DNA from: Pedobacter frigiditerrae
GTDB taxonomy: Bacteria; Bacteroidota; Bacteroidia; Sphingobacteriales; Sphingobacteriaceae
Length of the DNA: 64,000 nt
Reading direction: 5' to 3'
Assembly (NCBI RefSeq): GCF_004331645.1
Contig: NZ_SJSK01000007.1
Location: 1-64,000, forward strand
Below, in pieces: positions 15,409 through 24,156 of the stretch (its first letter is position 1; each line of letters begins with the position of its first letter). The position numbers and the translations under genes are program-made. The notes below the pieces were generated by a model that saw only the letters and a program-made list of their open reading frames with translations, did no database searches and was not told where the DNA came from.

Positions 15409-18400
15409 ATGAGCAAATTTTACTTTTATCATTTAAAGCGCTGCCTAAAATTATTTGCAGCTGCGCTTATGATCTGCTGTTGTTTTTTCTCTCCAGAAAG
15501 AACGTTTGCCATGAATGGCACGGCAAGTATCATCAAACTAAAAACAATTACAGGAACTATTGTAGATGCCCAAGATGGGATGCCATTGCCAGGGGCGGGT
15601 GTCTCGGTTAAAGGGGGTACACAATCTGCCACTACAGATGCAAATGGGGCTTACACCATAGCCGTTCCTGATGATAATGCAGTTTTAGTGATTAGCTATG
15701 TTGGTTATGTAAGCCAAGAGATATTGGTAGGTAACAGAACTAAGATTAATGTTTCTTTAAAGGCTAACGCAACAGATTTATCGCAGGTTGTGGTAATGGG
15801 TTACGGTTCGCAAAACAAAAAAGACGTAACGGGAGCTGTAAAGTCTTTAAAAAGCGAAGATTTTAACAAGGGTATCATTAATTCTCCTCAGCAATTGCTA
15901 CAAGGAAAGGTATCTGGTGTTAACGTAACTTCTGCCAGTGGCGAACCTGGATCTGTTACCGGTGTGGTGATAAGGGGAGCTGGTGGCGTAAGATCAGGAA
16001 GTAGTCCACTGTATGTAATTGATGGTTTACCATTAGACAACTCGAATACCGGTAATGGCGATCCACTTACTTTTATCAATCCGCAGGATATCGAATCAAT
16101 AGATGTATTGAAAGATGCATCAGCAACTGCCATTTACGGTTCTCGTGGTGCGAATGGTGTAATTATCGTAACTACAAAAAAAGGTAAAGCTGGTACTTCG
16201 ACACTGAATGTTGCCACAAGCCTAGGTGTTTCGAAATTAGCTAGGGCCATCCCTGTTTTAACGGCAGATGAATTTCGTGTAGAGGTGCCAAAAACTGGTG
16301 CTGTTTTAGATGACAAGGGAGGGAATACCGATTGGCAAAAAGAAGCCATGCGGACTGCCTTAACACAAAATTATAACTTAAATTTAGGTGGAGGTGCTGA
16401 TAAGCTGGCGTATTTCGCGTCTATTGGTGCTCAAAAACAAGAAGGTATTATCAAGAAAAACGATTTGAACAGGTATTCTGGAAGATTTAATGTAACGCAG
16501 AAGTTCTTAGAAGATCGATTAATCTTAGACATGAACGTGAATGTGGCGAATACCAAGCAAACACGTCCACCGATTGGTACTATTTTAGCAAATATTTTGA
16601 GTAATAACCCAACCTATCCTACTAAGGATGCTAATGGTAATCCAATTGCTAGCCTAATTGTTCCCAATCCATCCTTTTATTTCGATTTTGAAAAGGAAAC
16701 CACGGTTACGAATCGCGTAATCGGTAATGTTTCTCCTTCTTTGAGGCTTATAAAGGGTCTTGTTTATAAGGCAAACTTAGGTATTGATAATTCGACAGCA
16801 ACTCGTGATGCACTAAACATGCCAAATCCTATCACCACTCGTGAGAGTAGGTTAGAAACTTTCAACAACATCAATAAGAACACATTGATAGAAAATTACT
16901 TGACCTACAACTGGGCTAATACCAAGCATAATATATCTGCCTTAGCTGGTCATTCTTACCAAAGAATTTTTATTCAACAGAGAAATACAAGCATCAATAG
17001 ATTTGTGAATGGTGGTATTGATCCTATTTACAATCCTGGAGTTGGGCAAGATTTAACTTTGGCGAATAACCGTCCGGGTGGTTTTGCATTCATTAATGAG
17101 CTACAATCATTTTTTGGCAGGGTAACTTATCAATTTAATAACAAGTACTTGTTTACTGCTAATTTCAGGGCTGATGGGTCATCTAAGTTTGGAGCGAATA
17201 ACAAGTATGGTTATTTCCCTTCTTTCTCGGCAGGATGGAAAATCTCTGAAGAAGAATTCATGAAGAACTCTATATTCAGCAACTTGAAATTAAGAGCAGG
17301 CTATGGTGTTACCGGTAATCAAGAAATTCCACCTAAAATTACACAAGCGCTGTTTAGTTCATTAGCTGCTTCAGGTTATCCGCTTTATCCTACGGGTGCT
17401 TATCCGGCAGGTACCACTTATACCAGATTAGCTAATCCTGATATCCAGTGGGAGACTTCAAAACAAACGGACATAGGTCTTGATTTCGGTTTGTTCAAAG
17501 GAGCGTTAACTGGTACAATTGATGTGTTTAGAAAAGTATCAGGTAACATTTTATTACAAGTAATTCCTGCAGACCCGATTCAACCAGCACCAGAGGTTTG
17601 GGGTAATGTGGAGGACATGACGGTAACCAACAAGGGTATCGAATTTGAATTAGACTACAGACATCAATCAGATAATGGTTTTACCTACAATATTGGCGGT
17701 AACATTACCTATTCTAAAAACAAGGTAGAAAACTCGCCCTATACAGTTATTTCTGCTGGGTCTGTAGGCGGATCTGGTCTTACCGGACAAACCATTAACG
17801 GTTATGTGAACAATCAACCTATCGGTACGTTCTTTATGAGAGAGTACCTTGGCCTTGGCCCAACTGGTTTAAGTATTTATCGTGACTTAGATGGCGATAA
17901 TTTGATTACTGACAAGGATAGGGTTTCTGCAGGAACTGCACTGCCAACTACGGTTTATAGCTTCTACGCTAGTGCTGCCTACAAAGGCTTTGATTTAAGT
18001 GTTAATTTTAATGGTGTTGCAGGGAACAAAGTTTATGATTACACCCATAATCAGAGTTTCTCTAAATTGAATTTATCGAGAAATCTTAATACAACAAGAG
18101 AGGCTATCGCTGATGCAGCAGAATCAATCAACAATAATAATTTCGTGAGTACCAGATACCTTAAAAGCGGTGCTTTCTTAAGATTGAACAACGTGGCTTT
18201 AGGTTATAGTTTAAACACTAAGGATTTAGGAATTAATAAATGGTTCTCTACCATTCGTTTATCGGTTACCGCACAGAATCTTTTTGTGATCACTGATTAT
18301 CCTGGTTACGATCCCGAAGTAAATATAGATAGGTCAATAGGTGGGGTATCGTCTTACGGCATTGATTACCTAAGTTATCCGAAAGCGAAATCTTTCATTT

Positions 18401-18423
18401 TTGGTCTTAACTTCTCATTTTAA
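15409..18423 (+). CDS. SusC/RagA-type TonB-dependent outer-membrane transporter
   Basis: 1004 residues. After the signal peptide (LKLFAAALMICCCFFS) comes a carboxypeptidase-D-like plug extension at ~47-120 (TITGTIVDAQDGMPLPGAGV). Next is the TonB box region and plug (VVMGYGSQNKKDVTGAVKSL; VIDGLPLDNSN; DVLKDASATAIYGSRGANGV, the SusC signature). The rest is a large beta barrel ending in FIFGLNFSF, with the terminal Phe needed for BAM insertion. It imports a glycan or related ligand across the outer membrane with the SusD lid encoded 18 bases downstream. Given the oxygenase and symporter, an inositol-containing compound is the likely substrate (inference). There is no STN domain, so it does not signal through FecR. 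Confidence 0.93.
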   Translation: MSKFYFYHLKRCLKLFAAALMICCCFFSPERTFAMNGTASIIKLKTITGTIVDAQDGMPLPGAGVSVKGGTQSATTDANGAYTIAVPDDNAVLVISYVGYVSQEILVGNRTKINVSLKANATDLSQVVVMGYGSQNKKDVTGAVKSLKSEDFNKGIINSPQQLLQGKVSGVNVTSASGEPGSVTGVVIRGAGGVRSGSSPLYVIDGLPLDNSNTGNGDPLTFINPQDIESIDVLKDASATAIYGSRGANGVIIVTTKKGKAGTSTLNVATSLGVSKLARAIPVLTADEFRVEVPKTGAVLDDKGGNTDWQKEAMRTALTQNYNLNLGGGADKLAYFASIGAQKQEGIIKKNDLNRYSGRFNVTQKFLEDRLILDMNVNVANTKQTRPPIGTILANILSNNPTYPTKDANGNPIASLIVPNPSFYFDFEKETTVTNRVIGNVSPSLRLIKGLVYKANLGIDNSTATRDALNMPNPITTRESRLETFNNINKNTLIENYLTYNWANTKHNISALAGHSYQRIFIQQRNTSINRFVNGGIDPIYNPGVGQDLTLANNRPGGFAFINELQSFFGRVTYQFNNKYLFTANFRADGSSKFGANNKYGYFPSFSAGWKISEEEFMKNSIFSNLKLRAGYGVTGNQEIPPKITQALFSSLAASGYPLYPTGAYPAGTTYTRLANPDIQWETSKQTDIGLDFGLFKGALTGTIDVFRKVSGNILLQVIPADPIQPAPEVWGNVEDMTVTNKGIEFELDYRHQSDNGFTYNIGGNITYSKNKVENSPYTVISAGSVGGSGLTGQTINGYVNNQPIGTFFMREYLGLGPTGLSIYRDLDGDNLITDKDRVSAGTALPTTVYSFYASAAYKGFDLSVNFNGVAGNKVYDYTHNQSFSKLNLSRNLNTTREAIADAAESINNNNFVSTRYLKSGAFLRLNNVALGYSLNTKDLGINKWFSTIRLSVTAQNLFVITDYPGYDPEVNIDRSIGGVSSYGIDYLSYPKAKSFIFGLNFSF

Positions 18424-18441
18424 GTTTTAAATTTTACAGAC

Positions 18442-20115
18442 ATGAAAACGAAAATATTAATAACGTTACTGGGTTTTGCAACTTTAACAGTAAGCTATAG
18501 TTGTTCAAAGTTAGAAGAAAAAGTACTGGATGAAGCTTCGGTTGTGGGCCTTACAGACAAGCAACAAGCGGAAGGAATTATTGCCCCTGTGTATGCAAAA
18601 TTAGAAGATGTCTTTCTTCATACCAATTATTTTGCCTTACAAGAAATCTCCACTGATGAAGCAATTTTGCCTTATCGTGGAGGTACTGATTGGGGTGACA
18701 ATGGAATCTATTTGCAACTTCACCAACATGCAAACATTAGTTCTGATGCGAACGTGAGAAATACCTGGAATAACATTGTGACTGGAATTTCGAGAAGTGT
18801 GACTGCAATTAATTCTTTGCCTAGCAATCCAGATCCTAGTGCTAAATTGTTTTTGGCCGAAGCTAGGGGTATGAGAGCTTATTACAATTTATTGATGTTA
18901 GACCTTTTCGGATTAGTTTTCGTTAAGGAGGACGCGAGTGAAACTTCAAAAATTTTAAGGGGTGAAGCAGCTATTGGTTACATTAAATCTGAATTATTGG
19001 CCATTGAACCAGTGGTAGAGAATACAACTGGTCCGGGACGTATTACTAAAGGTGCGGTTTGGGGTTTATTGGCTCGTTTGCACATGAATGCAGCAGTTTA
19101 CAGAGATGTTTATGCTACTTCCTTTACCTTTAAAACAGAGGATATGGATGCAGCTATTGATTATTGCAACAAGATCATTAGTTCAGGTCAGTATAACTTA
19201 GCTACCGATTATTTCTCTTTGTTTAACGACAATAATCATACGAACAAAGAATTGATTTTTGCTGTTGATCAGCGTGCAGACTTAAATGGTCATAATCGTA
19301 TGGCCTATTTCTCTATTTCTGGTGACCAATTTCCATTGCCAGCTTATACTGGCTCAAATGGAACTGACGGGCCAGCTATTACCTCTGATTTTTATCGTAC
19401 TTGGGTAAATGCTTATGCGCCATTAGATCCAGCTGGGGCTGATCCACGTTTTTATAAACAAAACCTAGCGCAAGCAACAGGTTGTGTTGATGCTGCTTCG
19501 TTTAACATGAACCGCGGTATTTTAAGAGGGCAGCAATATGGTTTAAAAAGGGTTAATAATGCGTTCTTAAAATGTCCAGATGGAAAAATGACGGTAGATA
19601 AGCTTTTTTACGATACACGTAGTAGACCTACTTTGGCAGTTGACTTTACAGAGCAGGTAGATTTTACAATTGCTGGAAGTAATTACAATACTGGATACCG
19701 AGTGCTTAAATATGAGTTCAGTAAAACTTCGGTAAGTGGAAGGAATTTTGGAGAGCATGACATCATCATTTTGCGTTTAGCAGACATCTATTTGATGCGT
19801 GCGGAGGCAAAATTGAGAAAAGGAGATGCAACAGCATTGGCTGATGTAAATATCGTGAGAGCTTCAAGAACAGCTTCTACTCCAGCGCCACCACTTCCTG
19901 CAATTACATTAGATCTTTTGTTCCGTGAAAGAGGATTTGAGTTTTATTGGGAAATGGTTAGACGTACAGACATGATCCGTTTTGGAAAATATGAAGGTAC
20001 TTGGACAGAAAAAACAAATACTGATGTAAGAAAAAGAATTTTCCCTATTCCACAAACTGCAATAGATGGGGCTTCTAACTTGCCTGGGTATTTAGTACAG
20101 AATGCAGGTTATTAA
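18442..20115 (+). CDS. SusD/RagB-type surface lipoprotein
   Basis: 557 residues with lipoprotein signal peptide and lipobox (ATLTVSYSC). A SusD-type helical TPR-like scaffold follows (AEARGMRAYYNLLMLDLFGL, ITKGAVWGLLARLHMNAAVY). The conserved C-terminal elements are ILRLADIYLMRAEAKLRKGD and LLFRERGFEFYWEMVRRTDM, then FPIPQTAID. It forms the ligand-binding lid over the SusC barrel encoded immediately upstream. Length and order are usual for the family. Transcription ends at a terminator at 20133-20161. Confidence 0.93.
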   Translation: MKTKILITLLGFATLTVSYSCSKLEEKVLDEASVVGLTDKQQAEGIIAPVYAKLEDVFLHTNYFALQEISTDEAILPYRGGTDWGDNGIYLQLHQHANISSDANVRNTWNNIVTGISRSVTAINSLPSNPDPSAKLFLAEARGMRAYYNLLMLDLFGLVFVKEDASETSKILRGEAAIGYIKSELLAIEPVVENTTGPGRITKGAVWGLLARLHMNAAVYRDVYATSFTFKTEDMDAAIDYCNKIISSGQYNLATDYFSLFNDNNHTNKELIFAVDQRADLNGHNRMAYFSISGDQFPLPAYTGSNGTDGPAITSDFYRTWVNAYAPLDPAGADPRFYKQNLAQATGCVDAASFNMNRGILRGQQYGLKRVNNAFLKCPDGKMTVDKLFYDTRSRPTLAVDFTEQVDFTIAGSNYNTGYRVLKYEFSKTSVSGRNFGEHDIIILRLADIYLMRAEAKLRKGDATALADVNIVRASRTASTPAPPLPAITLDLLFRERGFEFYWEMVRRTDMIRFGKYEGTWTEKTNTDVRKRIFPIPQTAIDGASNLPGYLVQNAGY

Positions 20116-20132
20116 GAATATATGATTATATG

Positions 20133-20162
20133 AGGCCGTCTGGAATGGGCGGCCTTTTTATT
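20133..20162 (+). terminator. Rho-independent terminator after susD
   Basis: Stem AGGCCG (20133-20138) / CGGCCT (20150-20155), extended by TC/GG pairing towards the loop and followed by a T run (TTTTTATT). It separates susC/susD from the downstream symporter gene. Confidence 0.75.
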
Positions 20163-20164
20163 GG

Positions 20165-20470
20165 TTTCGTCATTCCCACAGTTTATCCCGACTTTTTCGG
20201 GACAGGTGGGAACCCCGAAGGGCTCAGCACAGCTAATCGTAATGCGATAGAAGGGAGAGAAGAATAGCTGTGCAGTCGCTTTAAGATGCCCTCCCGATAG
20301 CTATCGGGACAAGCTGAGCATGACGACTTTTCAAAGAGTTCACGTCATTCCCACGCAGGTGGGAATCGTAATGCGGTTGCAAGGCTAGGATATGTTAGAA
20401 GATATAACATTGTGCATTGAGATGCCCGTTCCGAGTACTTCGGGAAGCTGAGCATGACGGGTTTTTCTCT
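20165..20470. repeat. Dispersed repeats left of the GIY-YIG gene
   Basis: Contains CGTCATTCCCAC...GTGGGAA followed by CCCCGAAGGGCTCAGCACAGC and TAATCGTAATGCG (20168-20250). A CCCGATAGCTATCGGG palindrome lies at ~20300-20315. CGTCATTCCCACGCAGGTGG with GAATCGTAATGCG follows at 20343-20375. The same modules recur right of the gene. Confidence 0.75.
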
Positions 20471-20498
20471 AGTTCAAAGATTACCGTATATTAGGTAG

Positions 20499-20792
20499 AT
20501 GGAAAGAGGTGGTTGTGTATATATCTTGACGAATGTATTTAATACAGTTCTTTATATTGGTGTTACTTCTGATTTATTTTCAAGAATAGCTGAACATAAA
20601 GACAAGTTATATCCTAAATCATTTACTGCAAAGTATGATTGTAATAAACTAGTGTTTTATGAAATGTATTCAACTATTGAAGAAGCAATTGGCATGGAAA
20701 AGAGACTGAAAAAGTGGAATAGGGATTGGAAGATTAAGTTGATTGAGAAAAACAATCCCATGTGGTTGGACTTGTATAGCGAAGATTTATAG
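20499..20792 (+). CDS. GIY-YIG endonuclease-domain protein
   Basis: 97 residues, essentially one GIY-YIG domain. The motif pair is VYILTN (9-14 region) and LYIGVTSDL, followed by FSRIAEHK with the catalytic Arg, and YEMYSTIEEAIGMEKRLKKW with the metal-binding Glu. Short stand-alone proteins of this type (UPF0213-like) cleave DNA in vitro in some cases, but their role is unclear; many sit beside dispersed repeats. Here it is flanked on both sides by the same repeat modules and interrupts the run from susD to the symporter gene. That fits insertion as a repeat-associated unit (inference). Confidence 0.9.
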   Translation: MERGGCVYILTNVFNTVLYIGVTSDLFSRIAEHKDKLYPKSFTAKYDCNKLVFYEMYSTIEEAIGMEKRLKKWNRDWKIKLIEKNNPMWLDLYSEDL

Positions 20793-20799
20793 TTTTTCT

Positions 20800-21053
20800 C
20801 TAGTTAGCGTCATTCCCACGCAGGTGGGAACCCCGAAGGGCTCAGCACAGCTAATCGTAATGCGTTAGGAAGGGGAGTTGAATAGCTGTGCAATTGCATT
20901 ACGATGCCCTCCCGATAGCTATCGGGACAAGCTGGGTATGACGACTCTCGCTAGATACTCCTTCGAACTGAGCATGACGACTCTCGCTAGGAAGGAGCGA
21001 AGCGTTATTAAATAGAAATAAATTGAAATACGATTCCCAATCAATTTGGGAAT
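20800..21053. repeat. Dispersed repeats right of the GIY-YIG gene
   Basis: CGTCATTCCCACGCAGGTGG with GAACCCCGAAGGGCTCAGCACAGC and TAATCGTAATGCG (20809-20862) nearly repeats 20168-20250. CCCTCCCGATAGCTATCGGG follows (~20908-20928). A further hairpin ATTCCCAA-TCAAT-TTGGGAAT is at 21033-21053. The last 40 bases before the symporter carry a TAAACTAA/CCAAACTAAACC low-complexity run. Confidence 0.75.
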
Positions 21054-21095
21054 GATTACCTTGACTAAACTAAACTAACCAAACTAAACCAAATA

Positions 21096-22724
21096 ATGAA
21101 CCATTTGCAAACCGCAGACTACATTGTCTTTTTTATTTATTTTATTGCCATATCTGCTTATGGCTATTACATCTATCACAAAAAGAAGTCGAAAGATATC
21201 AGTTCAAAAGACTTTTTCTTAGCCGAAGGATCACTTACCTGGTGGGCAATTGGCGCTTCCTTAATTGCTTCTAACATTTCTGCTGAGCATTTTATCGGGA
21301 TGTCTGGCTCGGGTTTCGCCTTGGGTTTGGCCATTGCATCCTACGAATGGATGGCAGCTGCTACACTGATCATTGTGGCCATTTTTATCATTCCGGTCTA
21401 TCTCAAGAATAAGATTTTTACCATGCCTCAGTTCCTTGCCACGCGATATAACGACAAGGTAAGTACAGTAATGGCGGTGTTTTGGTTATTGGTTTATGTA
21501 TTTGTAAACCTTACCTCTATCATTTATCTGGGTGCTTTGGCTATTTCTTCTATCTCTAACATCAGTTTTGAGTGGTGTATTGTTGGTCTCAGTGTTTTCT
21601 CTATGATTGTAACCTTGGGTGGGATGAAGGTAATTGGGTATACGGATGTGATTCAGGTTTTGGTATTGATTATTGGTGGTTTAGTGACCACTTATTTAGC
21701 CCTTTCTTTACTCTCTAACGAATATGGTTTTGGAGATGATATTTTTGCAGGACTTTCTGTGCTTCGTAAAGAAGCGCCTACACATTTCCACATGATCTTT
21801 AAGTCGTCTGATCAATATTACGACAAGTTACCAGGGCTCTCGGTGTTGATTGGTGGCATGCTGATTAATAACTTGGCTTATTGGGGATGTAACCAGTACA
21901 TTGTACAACGAGCTTTGGGCGCAGATTTAAATACCGCACGTAAAGGAATTTTATTCGCTGCATTTTTGAAATTGCTTGTACCTGTTATAGCGGTGCTGCC
22001 GGGTATTGTGATGTTTGTATTGCACAACAAAGGTCTGTTTCAGGCAGAAATGTCAAGTGAAGGGGTTCTTAAGCCAGACCATGCTTACCCAACCTTAATG
22101 AACCTATTGCCTCCAGGGTTAAAAGGCGTTGCTTTTGCTGCACTTACTGCGGCTATTGTAGCTTCTTTAGCGGGTAAGGCAAATAGTATCTCTACTATTT
22201 TCTCTTTAGATATTTATAAGAAATTCTTTAACAAAGAAGCCTCAGATCGTAAAATGGTTAATGTTGGTCGTTGGGCAGTAGCTATCTCTATGACCATTGC
22301 CGCCATTGTAACACCTGCCTTAAAATCATTAGATCAGGCCTATCAATTTATTCAGGAATATGTGGGCTTTATTTCGCCAGGGGTATTGGCTATTTTCTTG
22401 TTGGGTTTCTTTTGGAAACGTACAACGGCTGCGGCTGCAATGACAGGTGCACTGATTACCATTCCACTTTCTACAGTATTAAAGTTTTTACCTGTGTGGA
22501 CAAATGGTGCCTTCCCAGATTTGCCGTTCTTTAACCGAATGGAAATAGACTTTGTGGTAATTGTATTGTTAATGGTTGGTATTAGTTTAATGAAACCGCA
22601 AACTTTGGCAAATGAGAAGGCCATTGAAGTGGATACCTCTATGTTTAAATTCAGTACCAGTTTTGCGGTGGGCTCAATTATTATCACAGGTATTCTCGCA
22701 GCTTTATATACTGTTTTTTGGTAG
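21096..22724 (+). CDS. Sodium/solute symporter (SSS family), probable inositol transporter
   Basis: 542 residues, about 13-14 hydrophobic segments, inner membrane. Family landmarks include the start DYIVFFIYFIAISAYGYYIY, DFFLAEGSLTWWAIGASLIA and SNISAEHFIGMSGSGFA, and mid-protein WGCNQYIVQRALGA. These match SLC5/SGLT-type sodium:sugar and sodium:myo-inositol carriers. Its position after inositol oxygenase and SusCD points to inner-membrane uptake of myo-inositol; sequence alone does not fix the substrate. It ends at a strong bidirectional terminator at 22748-22783. The gap upstream contains the GIY-YIG unit, so it probably has its own promoter. Confidence 0.88.
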   Translation: MNHLQTADYIVFFIYFIAISAYGYYIYHKKKSKDISSKDFFLAEGSLTWWAIGASLIASNISAEHFIGMSGSGFALGLAIASYEWMAAATLIIVAIFIIPVYLKNKIFTMPQFLATRYNDKVSTVMAVFWLLVYVFVNLTSIIYLGALAISSISNISFEWCIVGLSVFSMIVTLGGMKVIGYTDVIQVLVLIIGGLVTTYLALSLLSNEYGFGDDIFAGLSVLRKEAPTHFHMIFKSSDQYYDKLPGLSVLIGGMLINNLAYWGCNQYIVQRALGADLNTARKGILFAAFLKLLVPVIAVLPGIVMFVLHNKGLFQAEMSSEGVLKPDHAYPTLMNLLPPGLKGVAFAALTAAIVASLAGKANSISTIFSLDIYKKFFNKEASDRKMVNVGRWAVAISMTIAAIVTPALKSLDQAYQFIQEYVGFISPGVLAIFLLGFFWKRTTAAAAMTGALITIPLSTVLKFLPVWTNGAFPDLPFFNRMEIDFVVIVLLMVGISLMKPQTLANEKAIEVDTSMFKFSTSFAVGSIIITGILAALYTVFW

Positions 22725-22747
22725 GAGGTTGAGGTAGCCTACTAAAT

Positions 22748-22783
22748 AAAAAAGCATCCCGATAATTAATGGGATGCTTTTTT
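22748..22783. terminator. Bidirectional Rho-independent terminator
   Basis: Perfect 13-bp stem AAAAAAGCATCCC (22748-22760) / GGGATGCTTTTTT (22771-22783) with a 10-base loop. It has T tracts on both strands and sits between the convergent symporter and SWIM genes. Confidence 0.92.
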
Positions 22784-22824
22784 GTTTCCAGTCCTGTTGA
22801 TGTGTATATGAGAAAAAGTATGCC

Positions 22825-24150
22825 TTAGGTTAACATCTTTACCGCCAGGATATGCTTACAGATTCCTCTTTTTCCCTGATAGGCGGTAAACCAATCGCAA
22901 GTACATCTGTGATCTTCATTATGGATAACTACTTTGTGTTGTACTCCCGTACCTCTTACGTTAGCTTCAATATAATTTTCTTCTTTTTTAAGAATCAAAA
23001 CATCTGCATTATCAACCAGTTTTTTGGCATTTTTTAGCCTGGGGTTTAGACTTAATATTCTATCTGTTTTGAAAGGTAGCTGTCGGTAAAAATGATTTCC
23101 AGCGCTTAGGTCATAACCCAGCAAACCGATTGAGGATAAACTTGAAGTAAGTTGGCCCATGGTGCCAAAATCAATATCATTTTCAATGGATAACAGAGTA
23201 GGGTCAAATGTTTCATTAGCTTTTAACAAGCTATTAAGCCCGTAAACCCATTCTAAGGGCAGGTTATCTGTCATATGTTCCAATGCTTTTCCCTCGCCCG
23301 AAAAACCTCGGTAAGCATCAGGGGAAAATGCCATCAATAGTTGCATTTTTCCAAATTCACATACGATAGCGCAACTTTCTTGATCTAGAGATACATATAC
23401 ATGTATTTTATCTACTATGGGTAAAATTCCCTCTAACAGTCGGAGCCTATGGATTCCGCCTATGCGTACACCATCTGCTGTTGGAAGTGTAGAGAACATG
23501 AATTTACCAGTTCTTTTGGTGATGAAAAAATCACTCTTTACGTTTCCTTTCGGTAAGGTTTGAAAAAGTTGTATGGTCTGTACCTTATTCAGTTCGAACC
23601 TAAGGTTCATGTCTGCTAGGTATAACTGCACACTGGTAAGGCCTTTGATCCAACGCATGGGCAAGGTTACTTTTTTCTCCTTTACGGTTGTTTTTGAGGT
23701 GATGACTTGTAATTCGCGATGGCCAACAGCGAGGGTTACCTTTTCGTTTTTCTGAATGGAGTTTAACGCGTTTAACATCGGGTCGTTAAAATCCACGTTG
23801 GTTGTACCATTGGCAATAAATTCTCCATCAATTGACTCTGGCTTCATATCTAGTCTTACGTAAACACCATTACATGAAGAGAACCCCTCAAACCTAATCC
23901 TCTCTGTTCCTGCAGAAACGATAGGGTCACGTAGACTGGGTGGTATTGGGCCAAAGCTTGATCGAACTACCTTTGCAATGGTGCTCCAGCATTTTGCTGT
24001 GATATAGGGGTCGGTAAGGCTGCCCCAAAAGAAGCAAGGTATGTTATTGATAGTTTCAATTTCTGTTTGGTGGGCTAAAATCAAGCTATTTACGCCTTTT
24101 ACTTTAGTATAAGTGGAGACACCGTTATAATGGTATTGCAGGTCTGTCAT
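22825..24150 (-). CDS. SWIM zinc-finger protein
   Basis: 441 residues. The C-terminal ~50 residues carry the SWIM motif C-x-C-x(n)-C-x-H (HRCTCDWFTAYQGKRGICKHILAVKM). The upstream ~390 residues are a unique beta-rich region with no recognisable enzyme motif (e.g. SLTDPYITAKCWSTIAKVVR; RLRLLEGILPIVDKIHVYVS). SWIM fingers bind DNA or proteins. The gene starts 6 bases after the stop of the large WGR gene upstream of it, so they form a two-gene operon. SWIM proteins next to WGR proteins are a recurrent bacterial pairing, as in the E. coli yeh region (family knowledge), but their job is not settled. Confidence 0.82.
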   Translation of the reverse strand: MTDLQYHYNGVSTYTKVKGVNSLILAHQTEIETINNIPCFFWGSLTDPYITAKCWSTIAKVVRSSFGPIPPSLRDPIVSAGTERIRFEGFSSCNGVYVRLDMKPESIDGEFIANGTTNVDFNDPMLNALNSIQKNEKVTLAVGHRELQVITSKTTVKEKKVTLPMRWIKGLTSVQLYLADMNLRFELNKVQTIQLFQTLPKGNVKSDFFITKRTGKFMFSTLPTADGVRIGGIHRLRLLEGILPIVDKIHVYVSLDQESCAIVCEFGKMQLLMAFSPDAYRGFSGEGKALEHMTDNLPLEWVYGLNSLLKANETFDPTLLSIENDIDFGTMGQLTSSLSSIGLLGYDLSAGNHFYRQLPFKTDRILSLNPRLKNAKKLVDNADVLILKKEENYIEANVRGTGVQHKVVIHNEDHRCTCDWFTAYQGKRGICKHILAVKMLT

Positions 24151-24156
24151 GCCTTT

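Noticed and set aside
22271-22687. 87- and 111-residue frames within the symporter gene
   Set aside because: They are out-of-frame or antisense readings of a well-supported transporter gene.
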